This document shows, in pieces, positions 43,348 to 52,032 of a stretch of 64,000 nucleotides of DNA. The first letter of the stretch is position 1. The number at the start of each line of letters is the position of its first letter. Position numbers and translations under genes: made by a program. Location of the stretch: NCBI RefSeq assembly GCF_020564355.1, contig NZ_JAJCRR010000001.1, forward strand, positions 558,001-622,000, written 5' to 3'. Origin of the DNA: Lachnospira pectinoschiza. GTDB lineage: Bacteria > Bacillota > Clostridia > Lachnospirales > Lachnospiraceae. Under the pieces are notes generated by a model. That model saw only the letters and a program-made list of their open reading frames with translations. It ran no database searches and had not been told where the DNA came from.

Positions 43348-44628
43348 ATGCAGTACAGTGAAATGAGCAAAGAAGAATTATTAACCTTACAGGCTGAGTT
43401 AAACCAGCAGTATGCAGAAGCAAAAGCAAAGGGATTAAATCTTGATATGTCAAGAGGTAAGCCGTCTGCAACACAGCTGAATGTATCTTTGGGTCTGTTA
43501 GATGCAATTAACGCTTCTTCTGATTTAAAGGCAGAAAACGGAACAGACTGTAGAAATTATGGTGTATTAGACGGAATTCCGGAAGCTAAAAAGCTGATGG
43601 CAGATATGATGGGCACCACTCCTGAGCATATTATTGTTTATGGTAATGCAAGTCTGAATATTATGTACGATCAGGTATCAAGAGCTTACACACACGGTAT
43701 TTTAGGAAACACACCTTGGGGCAGGCTTGACAAGGTGAAGTTCTTATGTCCGGTACCGGGATATGACAGACATTTTGCAATCACAGAACATTTTGGTATT
43801 GAAATGATTAACATTCCAATGTCAGAATCTGGTCCGGACATGGATATGGTAGAACAGTATGTAAACAACGATGAAACCGTAAAGGGTATCTGGTGTGTTC
43901 CAAAGTATTCAAATCCACAGGGCTTTACTTATTCAGACGAAACCGTAAAGCGTTTTGCAAACTTAAAGCCGGCAGCAAAGGACTTCAGAATTTTTTGGGA
44001 TAACGCTTATGTGATTCATCATTTATACGATGACAAGCAGGATGAAATCTTAGACATCATTTCTGAATGTGAAAAAGCAGGAAATCCGGATATGGTATTT
44101 GAATTTGCATCCACTTCAAAGGTCAGCTTCCCGGGTTCAGGTATTGCGGCACTGGCTTCATCAGAAGCAAATCTTGCAGACATTAAGAAGTCACTGACAA
44201 TCCAGACAATCGGATATGATAAGTTAAACCAGTTACGTCATGTAAGATATTTTAAGGATATCAACGGTTTAAAGGAACATATGAGAAAGCATGCAGAACA
44301 GATGCGTCCAAAGTTTGAAGCGGTACTGGAAGTGTTAAATACAGAACTTGGCGGACTGGGTATCGGTTCATGGTACGCACCAAGAGGCGGTTACTTCATT
44401 TCATTTGATGCAATGGAAGGCTGCGCGAAGGAAATCGTTGCAAAGTGTAAGGAAGCCGGTGTAAAGCTTACAAATGCCGGTGCAACATTCCCTTACGGAA
44501 AAGACCCAAAAGACAGCAATATCAGAATTGCACCGTCATTCCCAACACCGGAAGAGATGGCACAGGCAGCTGATTTATTTGTTCTTTGTGTAAAACTGGT
44601 AAGCGTAGAGAAGCTTCTTGCAAAATAA
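43348..44628 (+). CDS. Aminotransferase, aspartate aminotransferase Ic-like
   Basis: A 426-residue PLP aminotransferase. It has the DMSRGKPSATQLNVSLGLLD start and CPVPGYDRHFAITEHFGIEM typical of the MocR-like/aspartate aminotransferase Ic subgroup (as in Corynebacterium). The PLP lysine lies in FASTSKVSFPGSG. It would interconvert aspartate and oxaloacetate. The ribosome site is CTAGGAGG. Length and motifs are normal. The substrate is inferred from the subgroup. Confidence 0.88.
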   Translation: MQYSEMSKEELLTLQAELNQQYAEAKAKGLNLDMSRGKPSATQLNVSLGLLDAINASSDLKAENGTDCRNYGVLDGIPEAKKLMADMMGTTPEHIIVYGNASLNIMYDQVSRAYTHGILGNTPWGRLDKVKFLCPVPGYDRHFAITEHFGIEMINIPMSESGPDMDMVEQYVNNDETVKGIWCVPKYSNPQGFTYSDETVKRFANLKPAAKDFRIFWDNAYVIHHLYDDKQDEILDIISECEKAGNPDMVFEFASTSKVSFPGSGIAALASSEANLADIKKSLTIQTIGYDKLNQLRHVRYFKDINGLKEHMRKHAEQMRPKFEAVLEVLNTELGGLGIGSWYAPRGGYFISFDAMEGCAKEIVAKCKEAGVKLTNAGATFPYGKDPKDSNIRIAPSFPTPEEMAQAADLFVLCVKLVSVEKLLAK

Positions 44629-44647
44629 TTACAGAAATTGATATAAT

Positions 44648-44718
44648 AAAAGGGCGGTCGCACAAAGAAGGATTTGCATAAAAATGCAGATGCTTGGAAA
44701 TGTGCGAAAGCCCTTTTA
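44648..44718. terminator. Terminator between the aminotransferase and proC
   Basis: AAAAGGGC (44648-44655) pairs with GCCCTTTT (44710-44717), then CGCACA with TGTGCG, around an inner TTTGCAT/ATGCAG stem. It could work in both directions. Confidence 0.7.
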
Positions 44719-44767
44719 TAGTTATATCATTTACAGCACAAATATATGCGGAGATGGAGGAAGAAAA

Positions 44768-45565
44768 ATGGCACAGTTTGGATTTATTGGAATGGGAAAT
44801 ATGGGATATGCGATGTTAAACGGCGTACTTGGAGAATTTGCACCGGGACAGATTATATTTACGACACCGCACAAAGAAAAATGTGAAAAAATCAGCGCAC
44901 AGACCGGTGTAAAATATGCCGAGAGCAATGCAGAATGTGCAAATAACGCAAAGTATATTATTTTAGCCGTTAAGCCGCAGATGTACGATGCAGTTTTAAA
45001 GAACATTGAAAATGTGATTACATCGGAGAAGGTCATTATCTCTATTGCGCCGGGAATTACGATTGACAGTATTAAGGGGAAATTAGGCGGCAGTGTGCGT
45101 GTTGTCAGAGCCATGCCGAATACACCGGCGCTGGTAGGTGAAGGAATGACAGGCATCAGCTATAATAAAGAAGAATTTACAATCGAAGAACGCGACACGA
45201 TAGAACAGTTCTTCCAGTCCTTCGGTGAAGTAGTTACCGTGCCGGAGCATTTAATGAGTGCCGTTGTATGTGCAAGCGGCAGTTCACCGGCATATGCGTA
45301 TATGTTTATCGAAGCGCTGGCAGACAGCGTTGTAAAATACGGTATCCCAAGACAGGACGCTTATAAGCTGGCGGCACAGACACTTTTAGGTTCAGCCAAA
45401 ATGGTATTACAGACTGGAGAACATCCGGGCAAATTAAAAGATAACGTATGCTCACCGGCAGGAACAACAATTCAGGGTGTTGCAGCGCTGGAAGAATACG
45501 GATTTAGAAATGCTGTGATAAAAGCAACGGATAAGTGCTATGAGGCATGTACAAAAATAAAATAG
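44768..45565 (+). CDS. proC: Pyrroline-5-carboxylate reductase
   Basis: A 265-residue NAD(P)H enzyme for the last step of proline synthesis. The Rossmann start is FIGMGNMGYAMLNG; the C-terminal active-site region is KDNVCSPAGTTIQGV. The frame opens at 44684, but ATG 44768 behind ATGGAGGAAG is the normal start. It is followed 19 bases later by an ADP-ribose NUDIX gene. Confidence 0.95.
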   Translation: MAQFGFIGMGNMGYAMLNGVLGEFAPGQIIFTTPHKEKCEKISAQTGVKYAESNAECANNAKYIILAVKPQMYDAVLKNIENVITSEKVIISIAPGITIDSIKGKLGGSVRVVRAMPNTPALVGEGMTGISYNKEEFTIEERDTIEQFFQSFGEVVTVPEHLMSAVVCASGSSPAYAYMFIEALADSVVKYGIPRQDAYKLAAQTLLGSAKMVLQTGEHPGKLKDNVCSPAGTTIQGVAALEEYGFRNAVIKATDKCYEACTKIK

Positions 45566-45584
45566 ATCAAAAATGGAGAATTGT

Positions 45585-46115
45585 ATGGAACATATTGAAA
45601 GAGTTCAGAGAGAATTAAAATACAAAGGCACAATTTTATCCATGTATGCGGATACGATTAAAGTGCCAAACGGCAATACGGCGGTCTGGGATTTTATAGG
45701 ACATCAGGGGGCAGCGGCAGTTGTGCCGGTCACAGATGACGGTAAAATTTTAATGGTAAGACAGTACCGCAATTCGGTAGACCGTTATACACTGGAAATT
45801 CCGGCGGGCGGATTAAACAGCAAGGACGAACCGACGATTGAAGCAGCTGCAAGAGAACTGGAAGAAGAAACAGGATATGCTTCAGAGCATTTAGAACCAC
45901 TGATTTCAATTGTTACGGCAATTGCCTTCTGTGACGAGGTCATTGACATTTATCTGGCAACCGGTTTAAAAAAGACACAGCAGCATTTAGATGAAGATGA
46001 GTATATTGATGTCTATGCGTATACACCACAGGAACTTGCCGATATGATTTACAGCGGCAAGATTCAGGATTCTAAAACAGTTGCGGCGATTATGGCATAT
46101 ATCAACCGCAAGTAG
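45585..46115 (+). CDS. NUDIX hydrolase, ADP-ribose pyrophosphatase type
   Basis: A 176-residue NUDIX enzyme with the box GGLNSKDEPTIEAAARELEE, then ETGY, preceded by VRQYRNSVDRYTLEIPAG as in ADP-ribose pyrophosphatases (NudF/YqkG). It splits ADP-ribose into AMP and ribose-5-phosphate. ATG 45585 has GGAG six bases upstream; the ATG at 45573 lies inside that ribosome site. It sits before the spoIIM-like gene. Confidence 0.92.
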   Translation: MEHIERVQRELKYKGTILSMYADTIKVPNGNTAVWDFIGHQGAAAVVPVTDDGKILMVRQYRNSVDRYTLEIPAGGLNSKDEPTIEAAARELEEETGYASEHLEPLISIVTAIAFCDEVIDIYLATGLKKTQQHLDEDEYIDVYAYTPQELADMIYSGKIQDSKTVAAIMAYINRK

Positions 46116-46187
46116 CATATATTGTCCCATAAATGAAAAAGACAGGAACATTGATGGATATGGAATGTCTGTAAAATGGGGGATTGT

Positions 46188-46754
46188 GTGAAAACAAAAA
46201 GATTTTTGATGCAAAATTTTTTGCTGCGCCATCGGTTTGCGGTGACATTTTTTGCCGGTATCTGTATCGGAACCGGCTATGCGAATATAGCGTACCGTTA
46301 TCAGGCTGCATTGCCGGAAATTTACAATCAGCATTATTTGTCGGCATATGCGGACATTACAATGAATTATTATGCACTATGGAAGTATATTATCCGGTAT
46401 CGTTTCAGGGATTTACTGCTGATAGGCATGATGGGGCTGACGGCATTCAGAAAATATTTGATTGCATTTTATATTGCGTATCTGGGAATTTGTGCCGGAA
46501 TGCTGGTTTCTACATCGGTGATGTATTACGGACTGGCAGGAATCGGACTGTATCTGGCGTCGGTTGTGCCGCAGTATATTCTGTATGGAACAGCGCTGTA
46601 TTTTTTGTACCAAATGTTTTATGTTCATCATCTGACCGGAAAAAATGTACTTATGATTGCGGCAATTGCTGTGATTCTGGTAGGGGCAGGAACGTATACG
46701 GAAGCGTACTGTAATCCGTTGATTTTAAAAAAGCTGTATGGGTATCTTTACTGA
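46188..46754 (+). CDS. Stage II sporulation protein M-like membrane protein
   Basis: A 188-residue polytopic protein with about five membrane helices, resembling SpoIIM (SpoIIM/DUF95 family), part of the septal peptidoglycan machinery of engulfment. GTG 46188 is favoured, with GGGGGA seven bases upstream; ATG 46176 lies inside that purine run. The NUDIX-to-spoIIM order is common in clostridia. Its stop falls inside a strong terminator. Confidence 0.82.
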   Translation: MKTKRFLMQNFLLRHRFAVTFFAGICIGTGYANIAYRYQAALPEIYNQHYLSAYADITMNYYALWKYIIRYRFRDLLLIGMMGLTAFRKYLIAFYIAYLGICAGMLVSTSVMYYGLAGIGLYLASVVPQYILYGTALYFLYQMFYVHHLTGKNVLMIAAIAVILVGAGTYTEAYCNPLILKKLYGYLY

Positions 46755-46780
46755 GAACCCATACAGCTTTTGTTTTCTTT
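46729..46780. terminator. Terminator between the spoIIM-like gene and DAHP synthase
   Basis: AAAAGCTGTATGGGT (46729-46743) pairs perfectly with ACCCATACAGCTTTT (46757-46771), followed by GTTTTCTTTT. It spans the stop codon and could also serve the convergent gene. Confidence 0.92.
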
Positions 46781-46818
46781 TATAGGAAAGACTGTTTGTG
46801 AAAATTTTATGCAAATTT

Positions 46819-47847
46819 TTATACAAGGTCTGCAATATCGTATAACAGACGTTCAGATTCTTCCCAGCCAAGGCAGGCATCGGTAATGGATTTACCGTAA
46901 ACACCCTCGCCGACTTTCTGGTTGCCAGGCTCAATATAACTCTCAATCATGACACCTTTGACAAGCTGTTTCACATCGGCAGAGTGCTTGCAGCTGTGCA
47001 ATACTTCTTTGACAATACGAATCTGTTCAAAATACATTTTAGAGGAGTTGCTGTGGTTGGCATCGACAACAACGGCAGGATTCTTCAAATCTTTGGTCTT
47101 ATACATATTGGAAAGGCGCATTAAATCTTCGTAGTGATAGTTTGGAATACACTGACCATGCTTGTTGACCGCACCACGTAAAATGGTGTGAGCCAGTTCG
47201 TTGCCCGGTGTATTGACTTCCCAGCCGCGGTAAATAAAGGTCTGCTTTGCCTGTGCGGCAACAACAGAATTCAACATGACGGATAAATCACCGCTGGTCG
47301 GATTCTTCATACCGGCAGGAACATCCATTCCACTGACAGTCAGACGATGTTGCTGGTCCTCTACGGAACGTGCGCCGACTGCGACATAAGATAACACATC
47401 TGCTAAATACCAGTAATTTTCAGGGTAAAGCATTTCATCGGCAGGCATCAGCTCGGTCTGTTCCATGACGTTGATGTGCATTTTACGGATTGCAACCAGT
47501 CCGCCGAGTAAATCAGGCTTCTTTTCAGGGTCCGGCTGATGTAACATTCCCTTGTAACCGGTACCGGTTGTACGCGGTTTGTTTGTGTATACGCGCGGAA
47601 TAATAATTACTTTATCTTTGATTTTTTCCTGTACCTTTTTTAAACGAAGCGTATAATCTAAAACAGCAGCTTCGTTGTCGGCGGAACATGGCCCGATAAT
47701 TGCAAGAAATTTATCAGATTTTCCCGTAATAACATCGCGGATTTCGGCATCGCGCTGTGCCTTTAAACGGGCAATCCTTTCAGGCACCGGGAAATCTCTT
47801 TTAATTTCATTAGGTGCCGGAAGCTTTTTAACAAATTCAAAACTCAT
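46819..47847 (-). CDS. 3-deoxy-7-phosphoheptulonate synthase, class I
   Basis: A 342-residue class I (AroF/G/H-type) DAHP synthase, the entry step of aromatic amino-acid synthesis, joining PEP and erythrose-4-phosphate. Signatures are IIGPCSADNEAAVLDY, PRTTGTGYKG and VVDANHSNSSK. ATG 47847 follows GAGGAAAAATCA; the open frame continues upstream into a structured leader and is not coding there. The leader of about 240 bases suggests post-initiation regulation. Which allosteric inhibitor it uses cannot be told. Confidence 0.95.
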   Translation of the reverse strand: MSFEFVKKLPAPNEIKRDFPVPERIARLKAQRDAEIRDVITGKSDKFLAIIGPCSADNEAAVLDYTLRLKKVQEKIKDKVIIIPRVYTNKPRTTGTGYKGMLHQPDPEKKPDLLGGLVAIRKMHINVMEQTELMPADEMLYPENYWYLADVLSYVAVGARSVEDQQHRLTVSGMDVPAGMKNPTSGDLSVMLNSVVAAQAKQTFIYRGWEVNTPGNELAHTILRGAVNKHGQCIPNYHYEDLMRLSNMYKTKDLKNPAVVVDANHSNSSKMYFEQIRIVKEVLHSCKHSADVKQLVKGVMIESYIEPGNQKVGEGVYGKSITDACLGWEESERLLYDIADLV

Positions 47848-47894
47848 TGATTTTTCCTCATTTCTATTTCTTATATTTGTACTTCTGATGATGT

Positions 47895-48075
47895 CGGGGT
47901 CAAAAGCCCCAACAATGATGCCTGCGGATTGTTCCGTGCTACGCACTCCCACAATCCGCCCCAATATTCGCATATCGCGGGATTATTATCCCGCTTTTAT
48001 GCTCATATCGGGGCGGGGCGCAAGGTCTTTCACCCACTTATGAGCAAGCTCATGTGGTTTCAGACCTTTTGCCCC
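47895..48075 (-). promoter_or_regulatory. Structured leader of the DAHP synthase mRNA
   Basis: Four stems in the minus-strand transcript. GGGG/CCCC lies at 47896-47910. GCGGATTGT (47924-47932) pairs with ACAATCCGC (47951-47959) and contains an inner GTGC/GCAC. GCGGGAT/ATCCCGC lies at 47977-47994. A long hairpin of AAGGTCT/AGACCTT plus ATGAGC/GCTCAT spans 48014-48075, extended by GGGGC/GCCCC. The string ATGCCTGCGGA (47920-47928 region) is shared with hairpin D elements. No T-box consensus is seen. Confidence 0.65.
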
Positions 48076-48095
48076 TGGCATCTGCCGATTAAAGA

Positions 48096-48124
48096 ATTAT
48101 ATTATATTTTATAAGAAATGTAAA
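48096..48124 (-). promoter_or_regulatory. DAHP synthase promoter
   Basis: On the minus strand: TTTACA (48124-48119), 17 bases, TATAAT (48101-48096). Confidence 0.7.
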
Positions 48125-48145
48125 TATAGTTTGATTTTTAAAACG

Positions 48146-48173
48146 TTGATTCCACGTAAAAAAGTGTTATGAT
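48146..48173 (+). promoter_or_regulatory. deoB promoter
   Basis: TTGATT (48146-48151), 16 bases, TATGAT (48168-48173). It gives a leader of about 185 bases. Confidence 0.6.
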
Positions 48174-48254
48174 ATAACTAGCGTAAGCAATGAGCCGTGC
48201 CAGCTAAAAGCGCAAAAGGAAGCAGACATTTACTTTTTCTGTGCGATTAACGAA

Positions 48255-48300
48255 CGAATATCCTGCAAAGCAGGATGAGAAGCGCGTAAGCGCGAATTCG
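48255..48300 (+). promoter_or_regulatory. Branched structure in the deoB leader
   Basis: CGAAT (48255-48259) can close with ATTCG (48296-48300) around two hairpins: ATCCTGC-AAA-GCAGGAT (48260-48276) and GCGC-GTAA-GCGC (48282-48293), the latter capped by a GNRA tetraloop. A GGAGGGGAG-AAA-ATG-TAT-TAA two-codon frame follows at about 48310-48330. Confidence 0.6.
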
Positions 48301-48366
48301 CGAGTGTACGGAGGGGAGAAAATGTATTAAAAAATTAAAATTAAAATATAGAAGGGACGGATTTAC

Positions 48367-49575
48367 ATGGCAGAGGTAAAAAGAGTAATCTGGATCGTGT
48401 TAGACAGTGTCGGTATCGGGGAGCTTCCCGATGCGGACAAATTTGGTGATGTCGGAAGCAATACGCTTTGCAATACGGCAAAAGCAGTCGGTGGTTTAAA
48501 AATTCCGAATATGGTTCAGTTAGGTATCGGAAATATTGCGGGCATTACAGGCATTGAAAAATGTGAACAGCCAAAGGGCTGTTACGGACGGCTGGCAGAG
48601 ATTTCTAACGGAAAAGATACAACGATTGGACACTGGGAAATGACAGGAATTTATTCGCCGGATCCGTTTCCGGTTTATCCGGACGGCTTTCCGCAGGAAG
48701 TGATTGAGCCGTTTATAAAAGAAACCGGAGTTTCCGGAATTCTTGGAAATATTCCGGCATCGGGAACAGAGATTATTAAACAGCTGGGTGAGGAACATAT
48801 CCGCACCGGAAAACCCATCATCTATACATCGGGCGATTCTGTTTTTCAGATTGCGGCACATGAAGATGTGATTCCGGTTGAGCGGCTGTATGAGCTGTGT
48901 CATACGGCAAGACGGATTCTTACCGGAAAACACGCGGTGGCAAGAGTCATTGCAAGACCGTTTACCGGTGAAAACGGCGTGTATACAAGAACGCCGAACC
49001 GCCGTGATTTTTCGTTAAAGCCCTCGACAGACAATATTTTATGCCGCGTGCAGGACAAAGGACTGTCTGTAATCGGTGTCGGCAAGATAGAAGACATTTT
49101 TGCGGGAGTGGGTATCGGTGAAGCAACGCACACCAAAGACAATCAGGACGGCATTGACGTTACCCTGCGGTATATGAAACAGGAAAATGAAGGCATTATT
49201 TATACAAATCTTGTTGAATTTGATTCGGCATGGGGACACAGAAACGATGTTAAAGGATACGCACGCGGACTGGAAGAATTTGATGCGCGTCTGCCGGAGA
49301 TTTTTGCGGCAATGCGTAAAGACGACATGCTGATTATTACGGCAGACCACGGCTGTGACCCGACGACACCAAGCACAGACCATTCAAGAGAGTATGTGCC
49401 GCTTTTAATGTATGGGGAAGCGTTAAATAAAAATGTGGATTTAGGCACGGGAAAGACATATGCCAATATTGCACAGACAATTGCAGACATTTTCGGTACA
49501 GAACCAACAACAATCGGAGAAAGCTATGCAAAAAAAATTTTAAAAAATGAATCGGATAACCGTAAAAACGGATAA
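48367..49575 (+). CDS. deoB: Phosphopentomutase
   Basis: A 402-residue alkaline-phosphatase-fold enzyme that interconverts (deoxy)ribose-1- and -5-phosphate. Metal and phosphate motifs are DSVGIGELPDA near the start, TIGHWEMTG and TADHGCDPTTPSTDHSREY at the C-terminus. It links nucleoside phosphorylases (deoD at 19760, pdp at 49747) to the pentose pathway. The ribosome site is GAAGGGACGG, with a long structured leader upstream. Confidence 0.97.
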   Translation: MAEVKRVIWIVLDSVGIGELPDADKFGDVGSNTLCNTAKAVGGLKIPNMVQLGIGNIAGITGIEKCEQPKGCYGRLAEISNGKDTTIGHWEMTGIYSPDPFPVYPDGFPQEVIEPFIKETGVSGILGNIPASGTEIIKQLGEEHIRTGKPIIYTSGDSVFQIAAHEDVIPVERLYELCHTARRILTGKHAVARVIARPFTGENGVYTRTPNRRDFSLKPSTDNILCRVQDKGLSVIGVGKIEDIFAGVGIGEATHTKDNQDGIDVTLRYMKQENEGIIYTNLVEFDSAWGHRNDVKGYARGLEEFDARLPEIFAAMRKDDMLIITADHGCDPTTPSTDHSREYVPLLMYGEALNKNVDLGTGKTYANIAQTIADIFGTEPTTIGESYAKKILKNESDNRKNG

Positions 49576-49602
49576 ATCGGGTTCATAAAAAGGAGCAGGT
49601 TA

Positions 49603-49740
49603 GTGTGAAAAATAGCGCAGATGCGTTTATTTTTCACACAGCACTTTGTGCCGCAGGCGTCACAAAGTCGCTTTTTATCGCAGAGCCAAATAAGATTTGG
49701 CTCGCGATTCCTCCGGCATTAAAATGCCTGCGGAATGGAG
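49603..49740 (+). repeat. Multi-hairpin intergenic element, copy 2
   Basis: Same layout as copy 1. A: GTGTGAAAAATA/TATTTTTCACAC (49603-49639). B: ACTTTGTG/CACAAAGT around a CCGCAGGCGT loop (49643-49668). Linker TTTTTATCGCA. C: GAGCCAAAT/ATTTGGCTC (49683-49703). D: CCGGCATT/AATGCCtgCGG (49713-49733), then GAATGGAG, the ribosome site of the next gene. Confidence 0.8.
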
Positions 49741-49746
49741 ATTAAT

Positions 49747-51063
49747 ATGAGAATGTATGATATTATCAAAACCAAGCGGGACGGCGGTGTGCTTTCCAAG
49801 GAGCAAATTGATTACTTTGTGAAAGAATACACAAATGGAATGATTCCTGATTATCAGGTGGCGGCGCTGTTAATGGCGGTTTATTTTCAGGGCATGAATG
49901 AAGCGGAAACGCTGGCACTGACACTGGCAATGGCAGAAAGCGGCGACTGTCTTTCGCTGTCTGCCATTCACGGTGTAACGGCGGATAAGCACAGCACCGG
50001 CGGTGTGGGCGACAAGACGACCCTGGTACTCGCACCGATGGCGGCAGTGCTGGGCGTTAAAATGGCAAAAATGAGCGGCAGAGGGCTTGGACACACCGGT
50101 GGAACGATTGACAAGCTGGAGAGTTTTCCAGGGTTTAGCACGGCGCTTTCTGAAGAAAAATTTATACAGAATGTCAACACAATCGGCATGGCGATTACAG
50201 GTCAGACCGGAAATTTAGCGCCTGCCGATAAAAAGCTGTATGCGTTAAGAGATGTAACCGATACCGTGGACAGTCTGCCGTTAATCGCAAGCAGTATCAT
50301 GAGTAAAAAGATTGCGGCGGGAGCAGATACGATTGTGCTTGATGTAAAAGTGGGCAGCGGCGCATTTATGAAAACGGAAGAAGCTGCCCGAAAGCTTGCA
50401 AAGGAAATGGTGCGTATCGGACACGGTGCGGGCAGAAAGACCGCCGCAGTCATTTCGGAAATGGATGAACCGTTAGGGTTTGCCGTCGGAAATGCGTTAG
50501 AGGTGATAGAAGCCATTGATACGTTAAAGGGCAACGGACCCAAAGACCTTGAAGATTTGTGTGTGGCACTCGGTTCGTATATGCTCGTATCGGCAGGAAA
50601 AGCGGATTCTTTGGAAGAAGCCGCAGATAAGCTCAGAGGGACATTAAAGGACGGCTCTGCTTATGAAAAAATGATTGAATTTGTGACGGCACAGGGCGGC
50701 AGCAGGGAAGATGTGGAAAATCCACAACGTCTGCTTCATGCCACATATACCGATACGATTACTGCGCCAAAGACGGGCTATATTGCCCATATCCAGTCCG
50801 AGGAAGTCGGACTTGCCGCAATGACGGCAGGCGGCGGCAGGGAAACAAAGGATTCCGTGATTGATTTATCGGCAGGAATTGTGTTAAACAAAAAAGTCGG
50901 TGATTTTGTAAAAGAAAATGAGCCGCTAGCCAGGCTTTATGCCAATGATAAGGTTAAGCTTGAAGCGGCAAAGAAGCGGCTGGCAGGCGCATATTCATTT
51001 TCGGAAGAACCTGTACCGGCACGCCCGCTCATTCACGGTGTTATTACGGAAAAAGACATTTAA
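49747..51063 (+). CDS. pdp: Pyrimidine-nucleoside/thymidine phosphorylase
   Basis: A 438-residue type II nucleoside phosphorylase. The family signature KMSGRGLGHTGGTIDKLES is complete, with KHSTGGVGDKTT for phosphate binding. It cleaves uridine or thymidine to base plus (deoxy)ribose-1-phosphate, the deoB substrate. Length and Firmicute context favour Pdp over DeoA, but the two cannot be separated with certainty. ATG 49747 is six bases after GGAG; the frame-opening ATG at 49735 is part of that ribosome block. Confidence 0.94.
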   Translation: MRMYDIIKTKRDGGVLSKEQIDYFVKEYTNGMIPDYQVAALLMAVYFQGMNEAETLALTLAMAESGDCLSLSAIHGVTADKHSTGGVGDKTTLVLAPMAAVLGVKMAKMSGRGLGHTGGTIDKLESFPGFSTALSEEKFIQNVNTIGMAITGQTGNLAPADKKLYALRDVTDTVDSLPLIASSIMSKKIAAGADTIVLDVKVGSGAFMKTEEAARKLAKEMVRIGHGAGRKTAAVISEMDEPLGFAVGNALEVIEAIDTLKGNGPKDLEDLCVALGSYMLVSAGKADSLEEAADKLRGTLKDGSAYEKMIEFVTAQGGSREDVENPQRLLHATYTDTITAPKTGYIAHIQSEEVGLAAMTAGGGRETKDSVIDLSAGIVLNKKVGDFVKENEPLARLYANDKVKLEAAKKRLAGAYSFSEEPVPARPLIHGVITEKDI

Positions 51064-51097
51064 TGAAAAAATACAGGATAAAATATCTGATAAAGTT

Positions 51098-51892
51098 TTA
51101 AGGGTATGTGACATCGGTTAAAAACAGACCGCAGGGCGGAAGTGTCGGACCGGCAAGCGGACGGCTTTTTCCTTCAATAATTGCGGGAATCTGTGCGGCG
51201 GGAATCTGCCCCAGTCCCACAGACAGCAGTGTACCCGATAAAATACGCACCATATTGTATAAAAAGCCGTTTCCACAGAAGGTAAAGCGTAAAAGCTCTA
51301 TGCCGGAGGGCAGTGTGACCGTATCAACAGTGACAGAATCAATCCGGCGCACATGGGATTTACCGGGCGTTTTATCCGAGGTAAAGCTGGTAAAGTCGTG
51401 TGTGCCGCACAAGGCATCGGCGGCGGTGCGCATTTCAGGATAAGAAAGCGGCGGCAGGTCAGCATTTTTTAAACGGAACGGTGTGTCAGCAGGGCAGTAT
51501 GCGTAGTTTTTGAAAAAAACGTCCGGTTTGCCTGAAAGCATTGTGTAATATGTATACGTTTTGCTGACGGCGCTTTTGCGGCTGTGAAATCCGGCGGAAA
51601 CAGGGCGGATACTTGTTACACGGATATCGGACGGCAGGGTTTTGTTAAAGTCCGTTAAAAACTGTGTATCCTGTATATTTAAAGAAGCACGGCAGAAAAA
51701 ATCCGCGTACTGGCGCAGTGCGTGGACACCGGCATCGGTGCGACCGCTTCCGGTAATGCGTATGCTTTCCTTAAAATATGCAGACAGGGCATTTTCTAAA
51801 ATTCCCTGAACGGTATCGGGTTCATTTGCAAGGCGCTGCCAGCCGCGGTGGGCAGAACCGTCATATTGAATGGCTATCAGATAATGATTCAT
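51098..51892 (-). CDS. truA: tRNA pseudouridine synthase A
   Basis: A 264-residue enzyme making pseudouridine at positions 38-40 of tRNA. Catalytic D53 lies in GSGRTDAGVHALRQ; FCGNGFLYNMVRILSGTLL is the other family signature. It is convergent with pdp across a gap of 34 bases without a clear terminator. The promoter is not obvious. Confidence 0.95.
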   Translation of the reverse strand: MNHYLIAIQYDGSAHRGWQRLANEPDTVQGILENALSAYFKESIRITGSGRTDAGVHALRQYADFFCRASLNIQDTQFLTDFNKTLPSDIRVTSIRPVSAGFHSRKSAVSKTYTYYTMLSGKPDVFFKNYAYCPADTPFRLKNADLPPLSYPEMRTAADALCGTHDFTSFTSDKTPGKSHVRRIDSVTVDTVTLPSGIELLRFTFCGNGFLYNMVRILSGTLLSVGLGQIPAAQIPAIIEGKSRPLAGPTLPPCGLFLTDVTYP

Positions 51893-52014
51893 AACAGTAG
51901 TCCTTATTTGTCGTTATTTATAGGAATCCGGGGCTGTGAACGTGCAGGACACGGCATACAGCAGACATTCCTAAGTGTAGATTTTACTGAGATTGTAGCA
52001 TAAAATGTAAACAC

Positions 52015-52032
52015 TTACAATTTGTATTGTAA
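52015..52032. promoter_or_regulatory. Possible kduI operator
   Basis: TTACAA-TTTGTA-TTGTAA, an inverted repeat whose right arm is the proposed -35. An adjoining TGTAA-ACAC-TTACA lies at about 52006-52019. The regulator is unknown. Confidence 0.45.

Larger units (their letters stand above)
47848..48366. other. Divergent structured intergenic region
   Basis: 519 bases between DAHP synthase (minus) and deoB (plus). It contains the DAHP synthase leader with four hairpins (47895-48075), its promoter (48096-48124), the deoB promoter (48146-48173) and a branched structure in the deoB leader (48255-48300). No protein gene is visible. Confidence 0.7.

Noticed and set aside
46184..46714. Plus-strand frame of 176 codons overlapping the spoIIM-like gene
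   Set aside because: Cys- and Gly-rich with no domain. The overlapping frame has the membrane-helix pattern of SpoIIM and a better ribosome site.
47848..47973. Upstream in-frame extension of the DAHP synthase
   Set aside because: It reads through the hairpins of the leader. ATG 47847 has a good ribosome site and gives the normal protein length.
47895..48075. Possible T-box ahead of DAHP synthase
   Set aside because: No AGGGTGG-type T-box sequence and no terminator/antiterminator pair with a U-run are visible.
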